From: Roseobacter fucihabitans | GTDB taxonomy: Bacteria; Pseudomonadota; Alphaproteobacteria; Rhodobacterales; Rhodobacteraceae | Assembly: GCF_014337925.2 (NCBI RefSeq) | Contig: NZ_CP143423.1 | Coordinates: 2,324,501 to 2,388,500, forward strand | Length of the DNA: 64,000 bases | Reading direction: 5' to 3' | Shown: positions 22,694-31,918 of the stretch, piece after piece | Position numbering within the stretch: position 1 is the stretch's first letter | Layout: each line of letters opens with the position of its first letter | Position numbers and translations under genes: made by a program | The notes under the pieces: generated by a model | Database searches by the model: none | Told to the model about the DNA's origin: nothing | The model's input: the letters and a program-made list of their open reading frames with translations, nothing else

Positions 22694-23500
22694 ATGCACC
22701 AGGGCGCGCTGTCGATCATGTCGCTGTCTCAACTGAGCAAAGGTCAGGACTGGCGTCTCTCGCTGGCCCATGACCGCGCGGAGCATCTGGTGATCTGGAT
22801 CACGCGCGGACAAGGACGCCTGCTGCTGGATGGGCAACGTTTCGGTGTCGGGACCCATAACGCAATCATCATCCCGTCGCGCGCGCTTTTCGCACTCGAT
22901 CTTGGCAGACAGGGCGTCGGTCAGGCGGTCGTCATCCCGGAGGCGACGGAATTGACAGTGCCGCAGGTGCCGCGCCTGCTGCGCATCCGGGACGGCAATG
23001 TGATGAACGAACTGACCACCCTGATTGATGCGGCCACGCGCGAACAGATCAGCGGCAAACCACTGCGGGCGCAATCCATGGACGCTTATGGTGCGTTGAT
23101 CGCCGTTTGGGTGCATCGCCAATTGGCGCTTGATGAGCATGCCGCAGAACGCCGCCGGGCGGGCGTGCGCTTGTGTGCGGCCTATTGCAAGCGGATCAGC
23201 ACCTATTTCGCCGAGCCGATGACGATGGCAGATCATGCCGATGCCCTTGGCGTGACACCGACCCATCTGACGCGGGCCTGCAAGGCGGCGATGGGCAAGA
23301 CGGCGGCGGATTTGCTGACGGAGCGGATCTTATATGAAGCACGATGCCTGCTCGCGACCACAAAAGTACCCGCCCAGGATATTGCGCGTCATCTCGGCTT
23401 TGGGAGTGCGGCCTATTTCACCCGCTTCATGCTGCATCACACCAAAGCCACACCGACCGCTTTGCGCAAGGCCTCAAGACCGTTGGAGGTTGCGGCCTGA
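22694..23500 (+). CDS. AraC-family transcriptional regulator
   Basis: This 268-residue protein has a cupin-like sensing domain (about 10-110; GRLLLDGQRFGVGTHNAIIIPS is the jelly-roll) and a C-terminal double helix-turn-helix (about 165-265). The second recognition helix region, VPAQDIARHLGFGSAAYFTR, matches the AraC signature. The ATG has GGGAG seven bases upstream. It lies 192 bases before a peptide ABC transporter operon on the same strand, so it may regulate it (inference). The 89-base gap before it is AT-rich and contains GTGA-TGCG-TCAC, a small inverted repeat. Confidence 0.85.
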   Translation: MHQGALSIMSLSQLSKGQDWRLSLAHDRAEHLVIWITRGQGRLLLDGQRFGVGTHNAIIIPSRALFALDLGRQGVGQAVVIPEATELTVPQVPRLLRIRDGNVMNELTTLIDAATREQISGKPLRAQSMDAYGALIAVWVHRQLALDEHAAERRRAGVRLCAAYCKRISTYFAEPMTMADHADALGVTPTHLTRACKAAMGKTAADLLTERILYEARCLLATTKVPAQDIARHLGFGSAAYFTRFMLHHTKATPTALRKASRPLEVAA

Positions 23501-23692
23501 GGCAGCACCCGCCCGCTTGCGCACATCCATTTGCGACCTGTTCATGCCGCAAACAGACAACCAAATGATCGCCGATGCATTGACGCTGGGCGTGAAACCG
23601 TGCCTGATGGGCGCGCAATACAAAGCAAGGATCCGCTTGGGTTCCGAAAACCGGTGTGATCAACGCACCAGAGCCTGACAACAGGGGCACAA

Positions 23693-24736
23693 ATGGGACT
23701 ATTCATACTCAGACGGCTGAGTGTCATGGTATTGACGGCGCTTTGCCTGACCTTCGTGGTCTTCTGGCTGACGAACCTTTATCCAAACCTCGAAAAACTC
23801 GCCAAAACCCAAGGTAACTTCCGCATGTCCGATGAGGCCGTGACCAGTTACCTCGGCAAGAACGGATATCTGCAACCGCTGCCGGTTAAATTCGGTCAAT
23901 GGCTGGGCGTCTTGCCGGGCTGGACGCTGGACACTGACGGGGTGATGACGGGCAAATGTTTCGATGCGAACACAGCCGAACAGGAGCGCCGCGAATTTTG
24001 TGGGATCTTGCAGGGCGACTGGGGGCAATCCACCGTTTTCAAGGATGAGGTCGGCTCGATTGTCGCCACCCGTCTGGGGCTGACGGGCAAGCTGATGTTC
24101 TTTGTGATGATCGTGATGGTGCCGATGGCGCTGCTGATCGGGGTGCTGGCGGGGATGCGGGAGGGCTCAAAGCTGGACCGCTCGCTCTCCACCTTCTCGA
24201 TCGCCTCCACGGCGACGCCTGAATATGTCTCGGGCGTCATTTTCATCGCGGTCTTTGCCTCCTCCGCCTTTGGGCTGAAATGGTTCAAGGGCTCGGCGAC
24301 CTCCGCCATGGAGAGTGTCACATTTGAGAATTTCACCCTGCCGGTGATCACCATCGCGCTTTATGGCATGGGATATATCGCGCGGATGACACGCGCCAGC
24401 ATGACCGAGGTGATGACCGCGCAATACATCCGCACCGCCCGGCTCAAGGGCGTGAAATTCTCCGACATCGTCCTCAAACACGCGCTCAGGAACGCGCTGA
24501 TCGCGCCCTTCACGGTGATCATGCTGCAATTTCCCTGGCTGCTGAACGGCGTTGTGATCGTGGAGACGCTCTTTAACTACAAGGGCTTTGGCTGGCTGCT
24601 GGTACAGGCCGCCTCCAATAATGACATCGAATTGCTGCTGGCCGTTTCGGTCGTCTCGGTGATCGTGGTGCTGGTGACGCAGCTGATATCGGATATCGGC
24701 TATGTCTACCTCAACCCACGCATCCGGATCGCATAA
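23693..24736 (+). CDS. Peptide-type ABC transporter permease (DppB-like)
   Basis: This 347-residue inner-membrane protein belongs to the DppB/OppB permease family. It starts with the typical MGLFILRRLSVMVLTALCLT transmembrane segment, then a periplasmic insert (about 45-120), then five more spans. The ATPase-docking loop appears as VLKHALRNALIAPF near residue 260. AGGGG precedes the ATG. It is followed 15 bases later by a second permease. No gene for a substrate-binding protein lies next to it, so the substrate (peptide, opine, metal chelate) cannot be told. Confidence 0.88.
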   Translation: MGLFILRRLSVMVLTALCLTFVVFWLTNLYPNLEKLAKTQGNFRMSDEAVTSYLGKNGYLQPLPVKFGQWLGVLPGWTLDTDGVMTGKCFDANTAEQERREFCGILQGDWGQSTVFKDEVGSIVATRLGLTGKLMFFVMIVMVPMALLIGVLAGMREGSKLDRSLSTFSIASTATPEYVSGVIFIAVFASSAFGLKWFKGSATSAMESVTFENFTLPVITIALYGMGYIARMTRASMTEVMTAQYIRTARLKGVKFSDIVLKHALRNALIAPFTVIMLQFPWLLNGVVIVETLFNYKGFGWLLVQAASNNDIELLLAVSVVSVIVVLVTQLISDIGYVYLNPRIRIA

Positions 24737-24751
24737 GGGAGGGCTGGTTCA

Positions 24752-25969
24752 ATGGAAGAACTCACCTGGGGGGCCATTTTTAGCCGCATGTTCATGCAGC
24801 TCGGCCCCGTCTGGATCGCGCTGGTCGTGCTTTTTGCCGTCTCGATCATCTATAAACGCCGCCTCGGCCTTTACGGCAAACTTTTTGACAGCACGATCGG
24901 GATGATCGGTTTCGCGCTGGTCATGTTCTGGGTCTTTGTCGGCATCTTCGGCGGCCCACTGGATATGCTGGTGACCCATGACCCGCTCAGCCAGGTCTCG
25001 GGGATGAAAAACAAACTCCCCGGCACCCCGATGCGCGGCGCACAAGAAGGCGAATATGCCTATTTCCTGCTCGGCGGAGATAACCTCGCGCGCGACGTCT
25101 TCAGCCGCCTGATCAAAGGTGCCTGGGTCGTGGTGCAGATCGCGCCCGTTGCCACGCTCTTTGCCTTTATGGTCGGGATCACGCTGGGCCTGCCGGCGGG
25201 ATATTACGGCGGGCGTCTGGACACGGTCATTTCGTTTCTGGCCAACCTCATCCTCGCCTTCCCGGTGATCTTGCTGTTCTATCTGCTGGTCACGCCGGAA
25301 ATCGTGCTGACGGGCATCCCCAACTACATGGCGCTTTTCCTCTTCGTATTCCCGCTGATATTCATGTGCATCCTGCTGAACTCGCGCTATTATACGCAGC
25401 CAAAGGTGCGCACACCGCTTCTGCTGGTGGTGCTGACGGGGCTGGGCTGGCTCTATCTGTCACTGGTCTCGAGCAATGGCGCGGTAGTGGCGACGCCGAC
25501 CTATGTCATCCCCGGCATTCCCGCGAGCTTTGATCTTTTCGACATTGATCCGGGCATTCTGGTGGTCTTCGTCTCCGTCGTATTCGTCAATTCGCCCACG
25601 GTCTTTCGGATCGTGCGGGGCCTCGCGATGGACATCAAAACGCGTGACTATGTGGCCGCCGCCCAGACCCGCGGCGAGGGGCCCTGGTACATCATGCTCT
25701 GGGAAATCCTGCCCAATGCGCGCGGGCCGCTGATTGTCGATTTCTGCCTGCGCATAGGCTATACTACCATCCTGCTCGGCACTTTGGGCTTTTTCGGGTT
25801 GGGGCTGGAATCTGAAAGCCCAGACTGGGGTAGCACCATCAACGCGGGGCGTCGTTTGCTCGCGCTTTATCCGCATGCCGCGATTGCACCGGCGCTGGCG
25901 CTTTTGACGCTGGTGTTGGGGTTGAACCTGCTGGCCGATGGGCTGCGCGAGGAGAGCTTGCGCGATTGA
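24752..25969 (+). CDS. Peptide-type ABC transporter permease (DppC-like)
   Basis: This is the partner permease of the DppC/OppC family, at 405 residues longer than the usual 300. The extra length is an N-terminal pair of hydrophobic segments and a middle insert (about 185-260) with further spans. The core is recognisable from RDVFSRLIKGAWV, and the docking loop is MLWEILPNARGPLIVDF near residue 325. GLNLLADGLREESLRD is the family C-terminus. GGGAGG gives a strong ribosome site 15 bases after the previous gene. Confidence 0.88.
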   Translation: MEELTWGAIFSRMFMQLGPVWIALVVLFAVSIIYKRRLGLYGKLFDSTIGMIGFALVMFWVFVGIFGGPLDMLVTHDPLSQVSGMKNKLPGTPMRGAQEGEYAYFLLGGDNLARDVFSRLIKGAWVVVQIAPVATLFAFMVGITLGLPAGYYGGRLDTVISFLANLILAFPVILLFYLLVTPEIVLTGIPNYMALFLFVFPLIFMCILLNSRYYTQPKVRTPLLLVVLTGLGWLYLSLVSSNGAVVATPTYVIPGIPASFDLFDIDPGILVVFVSVVFVNSPTVFRIVRGLAMDIKTRDYVAAAQTRGEGPWYIMLWEILPNARGPLIVDFCLRIGYTTILLGTLGFFGLGLESESPDWGSTINAGRRLLALYPHAAIAPALALLTLVLGLNLLADGLREESLRD

Positions 25970-25976
25970 TAAAAGT

Positions 25977-26008
25977 CGGACCGGTTCCCGGTCCGGATGA
26001 GTATTTTT
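25977..26008 (+). terminator. Hairpin with T-run inside the ABC operon
   Basis: CGGACCGG-TTC-CCGGTCCG is a perfect eight-base-pair stem with a three-base loop, followed after nine bases by five T. It lies in the 89-base gap between the second permease and the ATPase gene. It could reduce transcription of the ATPase or stabilise the upstream message. The tail GATGAGTATTTTTGG resembles a motif that I recall following many genes in Rhodobacteraceae, so it may be a dispersed element (inference). Confidence 0.55.
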
Positions 26009-26058
26009 GGCCAAAAGAAGCAAAGCGCGACTGATCGGCCCTCCTCAAGGACAACACC

Positions 26059-28149
26059 ATGCCAACAACCGACTATGACGGGCCCATCCTTGAAATCGAC
26101 AAGCTGTCGATTTCCTTTTTCACGCGGTTGCGCGAAATCCCCGCCGTGATGGATTTTTCGGTTCATGTGCAACCGGGCGAAGCGGTCGGGCTGGTGGGCG
26201 AATCGGGATGCGGCAAATCGACTGTGGCTTTGGGTGTCATGCAGGATCTGGGCAAAAACGGGCGTGTTGTCGGCGGGTCGATCAAGTTCAAAGGCCAGGA
26301 CCTCTCCCAGATGAGCCGTGATGAATTGCGCGCCATTCGCGGCTCGGAAATCGCGATGATCTATCAGGAGCCCATGGCCTCGCTGAACCCTGCGATGAAG
26401 GTCGGCAGGCAGTTGATGGAAGTTCCGATGATCCATCAGAACATGAATGAAAAGGACGCGCGCGCGCGCGCCTTGCAGGTCGTCACCGATGTCAAACTCC
26501 CCGACCCCAAACGCATCCTGAACGCCTATCCGCATCAGCTTTCGGGCGGGCAACAACAGCGCATCGTGATCGCCATGGCGTTGATGTCTGAACCCTCGCT
26601 CTTGATCCTGGATGAACCCACCACGGCACTTGATGTGACGGTGGAGGCCGCCGTGGTCGAACTGGTCAAGGATCTGGGCAGGAAATACGGCACCTCCATG
26701 CTCTTTATCTCACATAACCTCGGTCTGGTGCTGGAAACCTGCGACCGGATTTGCGTGATGTATTCCGGGGAAGCGGTGGAGCGCGGTGCCATCGGGGATG
26801 TGTTTGACAAGATGCGCCATCCCTATACGCAAGCTCTGTTCCGCTCGATTCCCCTGCCGGGTGCGGATAAAAACGCGCGCCCGCTGGTGGCGATCCCTGG
26901 CAACTTTCCCCTGCCCCATGAACGGCCTCAGGGGTGTAATTTCGGACCCCGTTGTGATTATTTTGAAGCGGGGCGTTGCGATGACCGGCCGATGCCGATG
27001 TTTCAGCTGAATTCCAAAGAACTGCATGAAACACGCTGTGTCAAATTCGACGAGATCGACTGGGACGCGCCGCTGGAACTGGCCGCCGTCAAGACCAAGG
27101 GCGAGATCGGCGATGTCGTTCTCAAGATGGATAACCTCAAGAAATACTATGAGGTGGCGGGCAACGCGCTCTTTGGCGGGGGCAGCAAAAAGGTCGTGAA
27201 GGCCAATGAAACCCTGAGCTTTGAAGCGCGCGAATCCGAGACATTGGCCATCGTGGGCGAATCCGGCTGCGGCAAATCCACCTTCGCCAAAGTGTTGATG
27301 GGCCTGGAAACCGCCACTGAGGGCAAAATCCTGCTGGGCAACCGCGAAATTCAGGACATCCCCATCGAGGCCCGCGACACCAAGACGATTTCCGAGGTGC
27401 AGATGGTGTTTCAGAACCCTTTTGACACGCTGAACCCCTCCATGACCGTGGGGCGGCAAATCGTGCGGGCGCTCGAAATATTCGGCATTGGCGATTCGGA
27501 TCAGGCGCGCCAGAGCCGGATGCTGGAACTGCTCGATCTGGTGAAGCTGCCCCGCGAATTTGCCCGTCGCATGCCGCGCCAGCTCTCGGGCGGACAAAAA
27601 CAACGCGTCGGCATCGCGCGCGCCTTCGCGGGGGATGCGCGTATTGTGGTGGCCGATGAACCGGTCTCCGCACTCGATGTATCGGTGCAGGCCGCCGTGA
27701 CCGATCTGCTCATGGAAATCCAGCGTGAACATAAAACCACGCTGCTGTTCATCAGTCATGATCTGTCCATCGTGCGCTATCTCAGCGACCGCGTCATGGT
27801 GATGTATCTGGGGCATGTGGTCGAATTGGGCACCACCGATCAGGTCTTTGCCCCGCCTTATCACCCCTATACGGAAGCGCTTTTGTCGGCGGTGCCGATT
27901 GCGGATACATCGGTGAGAAAGAAGCGCATCGTGCTGGACGGGGATATTCCATCGGCCATGAATCCGCCCTCGGGGTGTCCGTTTCAAACCCGGTGCAACT
28001 GGAAAGCGCAAGTTCCGGGCGGGCTTTGCGAAAAAGAGGTTCCGCCCGTCCGCATGCTCGCAGGGAATCATCAGATCAAATGCCATCTGAGCGACGAAAA
28101 GCTTGCTGAAATGGAACCGGTTATCGAAGTAGGCGTCGCGGCGGAGTAA
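26059..28149 (+). CDS. Fused double ATP-binding protein of a peptide-type ABC transporter (DppD-DppF)
   Basis: The 696-residue protein carries two complete nucleotide-binding domains, corresponding to DppD and DppF. Domain 1 has Walker A GESGCGKST near residue 52, signature LSGGQQQR near 170 and Walker B LLILDEPT just after. Domain 2 repeats these near 396 (GESGCGKST), 513 (LSGGQKQR) and 530 (IVVADEPV). Each half ends with the oligopeptide-transporter C-terminal region with a cysteine cluster (CNFGPRCDYFEAGRC; CPFQTRCNWKAQ). AAGGA precedes the ATG. It should energise the two permeases just upstream. Confidence 0.93.
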   Translation: MPTTDYDGPILEIDKLSISFFTRLREIPAVMDFSVHVQPGEAVGLVGESGCGKSTVALGVMQDLGKNGRVVGGSIKFKGQDLSQMSRDELRAIRGSEIAMIYQEPMASLNPAMKVGRQLMEVPMIHQNMNEKDARARALQVVTDVKLPDPKRILNAYPHQLSGGQQQRIVIAMALMSEPSLLILDEPTTALDVTVEAAVVELVKDLGRKYGTSMLFISHNLGLVLETCDRICVMYSGEAVERGAIGDVFDKMRHPYTQALFRSIPLPGADKNARPLVAIPGNFPLPHERPQGCNFGPRCDYFEAGRCDDRPMPMFQLNSKELHETRCVKFDEIDWDAPLELAAVKTKGEIGDVVLKMDNLKKYYEVAGNALFGGGSKKVVKANETLSFEARESETLAIVGESGCGKSTFAKVLMGLETATEGKILLGNREIQDIPIEARDTKTISEVQMVFQNPFDTLNPSMTVGRQIVRALEIFGIGDSDQARQSRMLELLDLVKLPREFARRMPRQLSGGQKQRVGIARAFAGDARIVVADEPVSALDVSVQAAVTDLLMEIQREHKTTLLFISHDLSIVRYLSDRVMVMYLGHVVELGTTDQVFAPPYHPYTEALLSAVPIADTSVRKKRIVLDGDIPSAMNPPSGCPFQTRCNWKAQVPGGLCEKEVPPVRMLAGNHQIKCHLSDEKLAEMEPVIEVGVAAE

Positions 28150-28276
28150 AAAACGATGGCGGGCCAAGCACCCCAGTGCGGCGACCTTAGGCGCGACCAC
28201 AATCCACTTCGTTTGGTCAGAATGGTATTAACATCAAACAGAAGACCAGCCGCGACGCGATATCAGCCCGGCGCCC

Positions 28277-28888
28277 CTATGGCCCGGCGATAATTTTCAC
28301 GTAATTACGTGTTTCCTTGAAAGGCGGTATGCCACCGTGTTTCTTCACGGCACCGGGTCCGGCATTATAGGCCGCCAAGGCCAATGGCCATGATCCAAAT
28401 TCGCGAAACTGCGCTTTGAGATAACGCGCACCCCCTTCGAGGTTCTGTTCGGGGTCCAGCGGGTTGACGCGCAGGCTGCGCGCGGTGCCGGGCATCAACT
28501 GGGCAAGGCCCAATGCGCCTTTGTGTGATTTTGCCGAGGGGTTCCAGTTGGATTCCTGTTGCACCAGGCGCAGAAAGAGGTTTTCCGGCACGCCGTGCTT
28601 GCGCGCCGCACGCTTGGCCATCTCCAGAAACTCGCCACGATACGCCCCCTCATATGCCGGGTTGCCCCATTTGCTGGGCGTGTAGACCGTTGGCGGTTTG
28701 AGCCTGACGGAGTTGTTATACTGCCCCGCCGCACGCGTATCCAGAACGCGCTTTTGCGAGGAGAACAGCTTGGCACGGTTCTTGCTGGACACCGTCTGGG
28801 CTTGCACCGGCACGCTCACGGCGATGAACGCCGCCATAAACGCACCGCAGCACGTCAATTTGCCCCAAGTCTTGCACAATTCCCTCAT
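28277..28888 (-). CDS. Lytic murein transglycosylase (SLT domain)
   Basis: This exported enzyme cleaves peptidoglycan between MurNAc and GlcNAc to form anhydro ends. A signal peptide ([14 protein letters not shown]) is followed by a 60-residue linker and the SLT domain (about 95-200). The catalytic glutamate is in [14 protein letters not shown], followed by [13 protein letters not shown] and [13 protein letters not shown], all textbook motifs. The ATG at 28888 follows a GTG codon and has GGGGAA upstream. It ends towards the ABC ATPase gene; the 127-base gap between them shows no clear terminator. Confidence 0.93.
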   Translation of the reverse strand: MRELCKTWGKLTCCGAFMAAFIAVSVPVQAQTVSSKNRAKLFSSQKRVLDTRAAGQYNNSVRLKPPTVYTPSKWGNPAYEGAYRGEFLEMAKRAARKHGVPENLFLRLVQQESNWNPSAKSHKGALGLAQLMPGTARSLRVNPLDPEQNLEGGARYLKAQFREFGSWPLALAAYNAGPGAVKKHGGIPPFKETRNYVKIIAGP

Positions 28889-29057
28889 CACATTCCCCGA
28901 TACCCTGAAAACACATAGGATTCCAGCATTTTGAACCGGACAAATGATTGTTCAACCCCAGGCATAGTCGTGTTTAATTCCCCTCGCCCGGTGTATAGGG
29001 TCGGGGCATTCGAATTTTTCGGGATTCGCACAGCAGCACGAGGTCAAAGGGGGCACC

Positions 29058-29558
29058 ATGGCAGGCTCAGTCAACAAAGTAATTCTCATCGGCAATCTGG
29101 GGCGTGACCCGGAGGTCCGCAGCTTTCAGAACGGTGGCAAAGTGTGCAACCTACGCATTGCGACCTCTGAGACCTGGAAAGACCGCAATAGCGGCGAGCG
29201 CAAAGAGCGCACGGAATGGCATTCGGTGGCGATCTTCCAGGAAGGGCTCGTGCGCATCGCCGAGCAATACCTGCGCAAAGGCTCCAAGGTCTATATCGAA
29301 GGCCAGCTTCAGACCCGCAAGTGGCAGGACCAATCCGGTCAGGACCGCTATTCCACCGAAGTCGTGCTGCAAGGCTACGGCGGCACGCTGACCATGCTGG
29401 ATGGTCGCGACGGCGGCGGTAGCGGTGGCAATTATGGTGGTAACGACGGCGGTGGCTCGATGGGGTATGACGACCGCGGCGGTGGCGGCGGGGGCAGCAG
29501 TTCGGGTGGCGGCAACCAGGCCCCTTCGCGCGATCTGGACGATGAAATCCCGTTCTGA
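29058..29558 (+). CDS. ssb: Single-stranded DNA-binding protein
   Basis: SSB coats single-stranded DNA in replication and repair. The OB fold covers about 1-115 ([20 protein letters not shown] at the start; [11 protein letters not shown] inside). A glycine-rich linker follows (about 117-155). The acidic tip DDEIPF recruits partner proteins. The length of 166 is normal. GGGGG gives a good ribosome site. The tail of the gene overlaps the likely start of the next gene by 17 bases. I see no properly spaced SOS box upstream. Confidence 0.97.
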   Translation: MAGSVNKVILIGNLGRDPEVRSFQNGGKVCNLRIATSETWKDRNSGERKERTEWHSVAIFQEGLVRIAEQYLRKGSKVYIEGQLQTRKWQDQSGQDRYSTEVVLQGYGGTLTMLDGRDGGGSGGNYGGNDGGGSMGYDDRGGGGGGSSSGGGNQAPSRDLDDEIPF

Positions 29559-29988
29559 TGAACCGGCAGTCCGGCCGCTGACCCCGGCGGACCGGCACGA
29601 TCTCGTTTCACTCTACGATGCGCTGACGCTTGGGCCGAAAACGGCCCGGCCCAAACAAATCGCTGAAATCATGGCGCATCCGGGCACCTCGGTTTTCGGG
29701 GCTGAGGTTGACGCGCGTGTGGTCGCAATGGCCACACTGCACGTTCTGCCGAACGCGACCTTTGGCGGGCGGCCCTATGCGCTGATCGAAAACGTGGCGA
29801 CTGAGCAGGCCTTCCGCCTGCGCGGGCTTGGACGCCACGTCATGCAGGCCGCAATCAACACGGCCTGGGACCAGAATGCGTATAAAATCATGCTGATGAC
29901 CGGCCAGAAACGCGGCGCGCAGGGCTTCTATCAGGCGCTGGGATTTGACAGCGAGGATAAATTCGCCATGGTCCTGCGACGCCCCTAG
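29542..29988 (+). CDS. GNAT-family N-acetyltransferase
   Basis: This 148-residue protein matches the GNAT fold, which transfers an acetyl group from acetyl-CoA. The CoA-binding motif A appears as [16 protein letters not shown] near residue 95 and the motif B end as [15 protein letters not shown]. The ATG at 29542 overlaps the last 17 bases of ssb, and no better start is seen. The substrate is unknown. The 3' end overlaps the end of aroB, on the other strand, by four bases. Confidence 0.82.
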   Translation: MKSRSDEPAVRPLTPADRHDLVSLYDALTLGPKTARPKQIAEIMAHPGTSVFGAEVDARVVAMATLHVLPNATFGGRPYALIENVATEQAFRLRGLGRHVMQAAINTAWDQNAYKIMLMTGQKRGAQGFYQALGFDSEDKFAMVLRRP

Positions 29989-31100
29989 GGTCGCGCGCGC
30001 AGGGCGTCGTGCAACACGTCACGGACCGCGTCCCCCGGCACATCCGACGTGATGAATGCCTCACCGATGCCGCGCGACAGGATAAACCGCAACCGGCCTT
30101 GCTCGACCTTCTTGTCCTGCCCCATCAGATGCAACAGACCTTCCGCATCCGGCAGATCGCCGGGGATATCGGCGATATCGGTTTTCATGTCCATGCCCCT
30201 GAGATGCGCCCGCACGCGGCTGGGATCTTCCTGTGAACAAAGCCCCAAACGCGCCGAAAGTTCAAAAGCCAGCGCGCAGCCCACGGCCACGCCTTCACCG
30301 TGCAGCAACCGGTCCGAATATCCCGTGGCCGCTTCCAGCGCATGTCCGAAAGTGTGGCCAAGGTTCAAAAGCGCGCGGTCCCCGTGTTCCTTTTCATCAC
30401 GGGTGACGATATCGGCCTTCATCTGCACCGACCAGCGTACAGCCTCGACGCGTGCGGCCATATCCCCCGCCGCCAGTGCCGGCCCTTGCGCTTCCAGCCA
30501 GTCGAAAAATGCCGCATCCCCCAGCAAGCCGTATTTCACCACTTCGCCGTAACCGGCAAGAAAATCGCGCGCGGTCAGCGTTCCCAAAACGCTTGTATCC
30601 GCCAGCACCAGCGAGGGTTGATGGAAGGCCCCGATCAGGTTTTTACCCTGCGCTGCGTTGATGCCGGTCTTGCCGCCAACAGAACTGTCCACCTGCGCCA
30701 AAAGCGATGTGGGGATCTGCACAAACCGCACGCCGCGCCGCAAAATGGCGGCGGCAAATCCCGCCAGATCGCCGATGACACCGCCGCCAAAGGCAATCAC
30801 AATATCGCCGCGCTCGACGCGTTGATCCAGCAACCACCCCACGGCACGTTCCAGCGGTGCCCATGATTTGGTCGCCTCGCCTGCGGGGAGCGCCAAAGCC
30901 TGCGCCGTGATCCCTTCGGCCGCCATACCCGCCTTCAGCGTTTCAAGATGCAGAGCCGCCACCGTCTCATCGGTCAGGATCGCAACCTTGGGACGGGAAA
31001 GAAGCGGCGCGATATGTGCGCCCGCCACAGCGACAAGACCCGGCCCGATGCGCACCTCATAGGCGCGCCCCGGTAAATCAACGTTTACGGTTTCAAGCAT
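29985..31100 (-). CDS. aroB: 3-dehydroquinate synthase
   Basis: AroB makes 3-dehydroquinate in the shikimate pathway with NAD+ and a divalent metal. Seen: GGGVIGDLAGFAAAILRRG, IPTSLLAQVDSSVGGKTGIN, KYGLLGDAAFF, and the metal histidines in LNLGHTFGHALEA and LHGEGVAVG. The length is 371 from the ATG at 31100; a short extension to 31118 is possible. It overlaps the end of aroK by eight bases, and the two form the common aroK-aroB operon. Confidence 0.96.
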   Translation of the reverse strand: MLETVNVDLPGRAYEVRIGPGLVAVAGAHIAPLLSRPKVAILTDETVAALHLETLKAGMAAEGITAQALALPAGEATKSWAPLERAVGWLLDQRVERGDIVIAFGGGVIGDLAGFAAAILRRGVRFVQIPTSLLAQVDSSVGGKTGINAAQGKNLIGAFHQPSLVLADTSVLGTLTARDFLAGYGEVVKYGLLGDAAFFDWLEAQGPALAAGDMAARVEAVRWSVQMKADIVTRDEKEHGDRALLNLGHTFGHALEAATGYSDRLLHGEGVAVGCALAFELSARLGLCSQEDPSRVRAHLRGMDMKTDIADIPGDLPDAEGLLHLMGQDKKVEQGRLRFILSRGIGEAFITSDVPGDAVRDVLHDALRARP

Positions 31101-31686
31101 CCGGGCCTTCCAAGACATCTGGTCGCGTCAATAAAACCGACGCCACACGTTTCGCCATATTCTCAAGCGATACCGGCGGCGCACAGGACACGCGCAAATC
31201 GGCCTTGGCATATTCCGGCACGCGCTTGGCATAAAGTTCCGCGAGGGTCGCTTTGGGATCAGCGGTTTGCAAAAGCGGGCGCGTGTCGCGGTGACGCACA
31301 CGGCTCCACAACAACTCCAGTTCCGCATCCAGCCACACCGCAACACCGCTGTGCGAAATATTGGCGCGGTTCTCGGGTGACAAAAACGCCCCGCCCCCCG
31401 TGGAGAGCACACATTTGCGATCCTGCAAAAGCCGGTGGATGACCTCAGTTTCGCGCGCGCGGAAAAACGCCTCCCCGTCACGGGCGAAAATTTCCGGCAC
31501 GCTCATATTGGCCGCCGCTTCGATCTCCAAATCCGAATCAAGAAAGCTCACATTCAGCAATTGCGCCAGCGTACGCCCCACGGCGGTCTTGCCCGCCCCC
31601 ATCATTCCAACCATCACAACGGTTTTTTTCAGCACATATGGGCGCGTCTGGGCCTCATTGGCCACGGATTGCTGAATTTCGCTCAT
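31093..31686 (-). CDS. aroK: Shikimate kinase
   Basis: Shikimate kinase phosphorylates shikimate at O3. The P-loop is VGMMGAGKTAVGRTLA near residue 27, the substrate-binding aspartate is in SFLDSDLEIE, and LSTGGGAFLSPENR and RDTRPLL are typical. I chose the ATG at 31686 (197 residues), preceded by an AGAGA site; upstream in-frame codons to 31785 do not look like the family. It diverges from the small gene at 31769. Confidence 0.94.
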   Translation of the reverse strand: MSEIQQSVANEAQTRPYVLKKTVVMVGMMGAGKTAVGRTLAQLLNVSFLDSDLEIEAAANMSVPEIFARDGEAFFRARETEVIHRLLQDRKCVLSTGGGAFLSPENRANISHSGVAVWLDAELELLWSRVRHRDTRPLLQTADPKATLAELYAKRVPEYAKADLRVSCAPPVSLENMAKRVASVLLTRPDVLEGPDA

Positions 31687-31768
31687 AATTCTCTGAATGA
31701 CGTGATATTGCTCGAAAGGCCATATATAAGTTGCGAAAAATCGGCAGGCAATCAAGGCAGACTTTATA

Positions 31769-31918
31769 ATGTCGCGCGTATTCAAATTTCTGGCCTATCT
31801 CATCGTCATCGCCCTGATCGGGCTGGTGGGATATGCCTATATCGGTCCCTATTTCGGGGCTGATTTTTCGCCCCCCCAAAACGAAGTGCGCGTGCCTGTA
31901 ACGCTGGATGCCAATTAA
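31769..31918 (+). CDS. Small single-span membrane protein, 49 aa
   Basis: This 49-codon ORF begins with ATG at 31769 after an AAGG site and ends with TAA at 31916-31918. The product has a basic start (MSRVFKF), one strongly hydrophobic segment (LAYLIVIALIGLVGYAYIG) and a short proline-containing tail (FSPPQNEVRVPVTLDAN), which would be periplasmic. It overlaps the start of the next gene by 11 bases, so the two are probably coupled. The function is unknown. Confidence 0.7.
   Translation: MSRVFKFLAYLIVIALIGLVGYAYIGPYFGADFSPPQNEVRVPVTLDAN

Noticed and set aside
23608-23692. Short open frame before the first ABC permease as a remnant of a substrate-binding protein
   Set aside because: The 28 or so residues do not match any binding-protein segment that I recognise, and the stretch runs on into the permease region out of frame.
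26710-28200. A 496-codon minus-strand open frame opposite the ABC ATPase
   Set aside because: It is His- and Arg-rich without domains, and the plus strand has two complete nucleotide-binding domains.
28920-28945. A GAAC...GTTC pair upstream of ssb as an SOS box
   Set aside because: The half-sites are inverted and 13 bases apart, unlike the GAAC-N7-GAAC direct repeat of alphaproteobacterial LexA.
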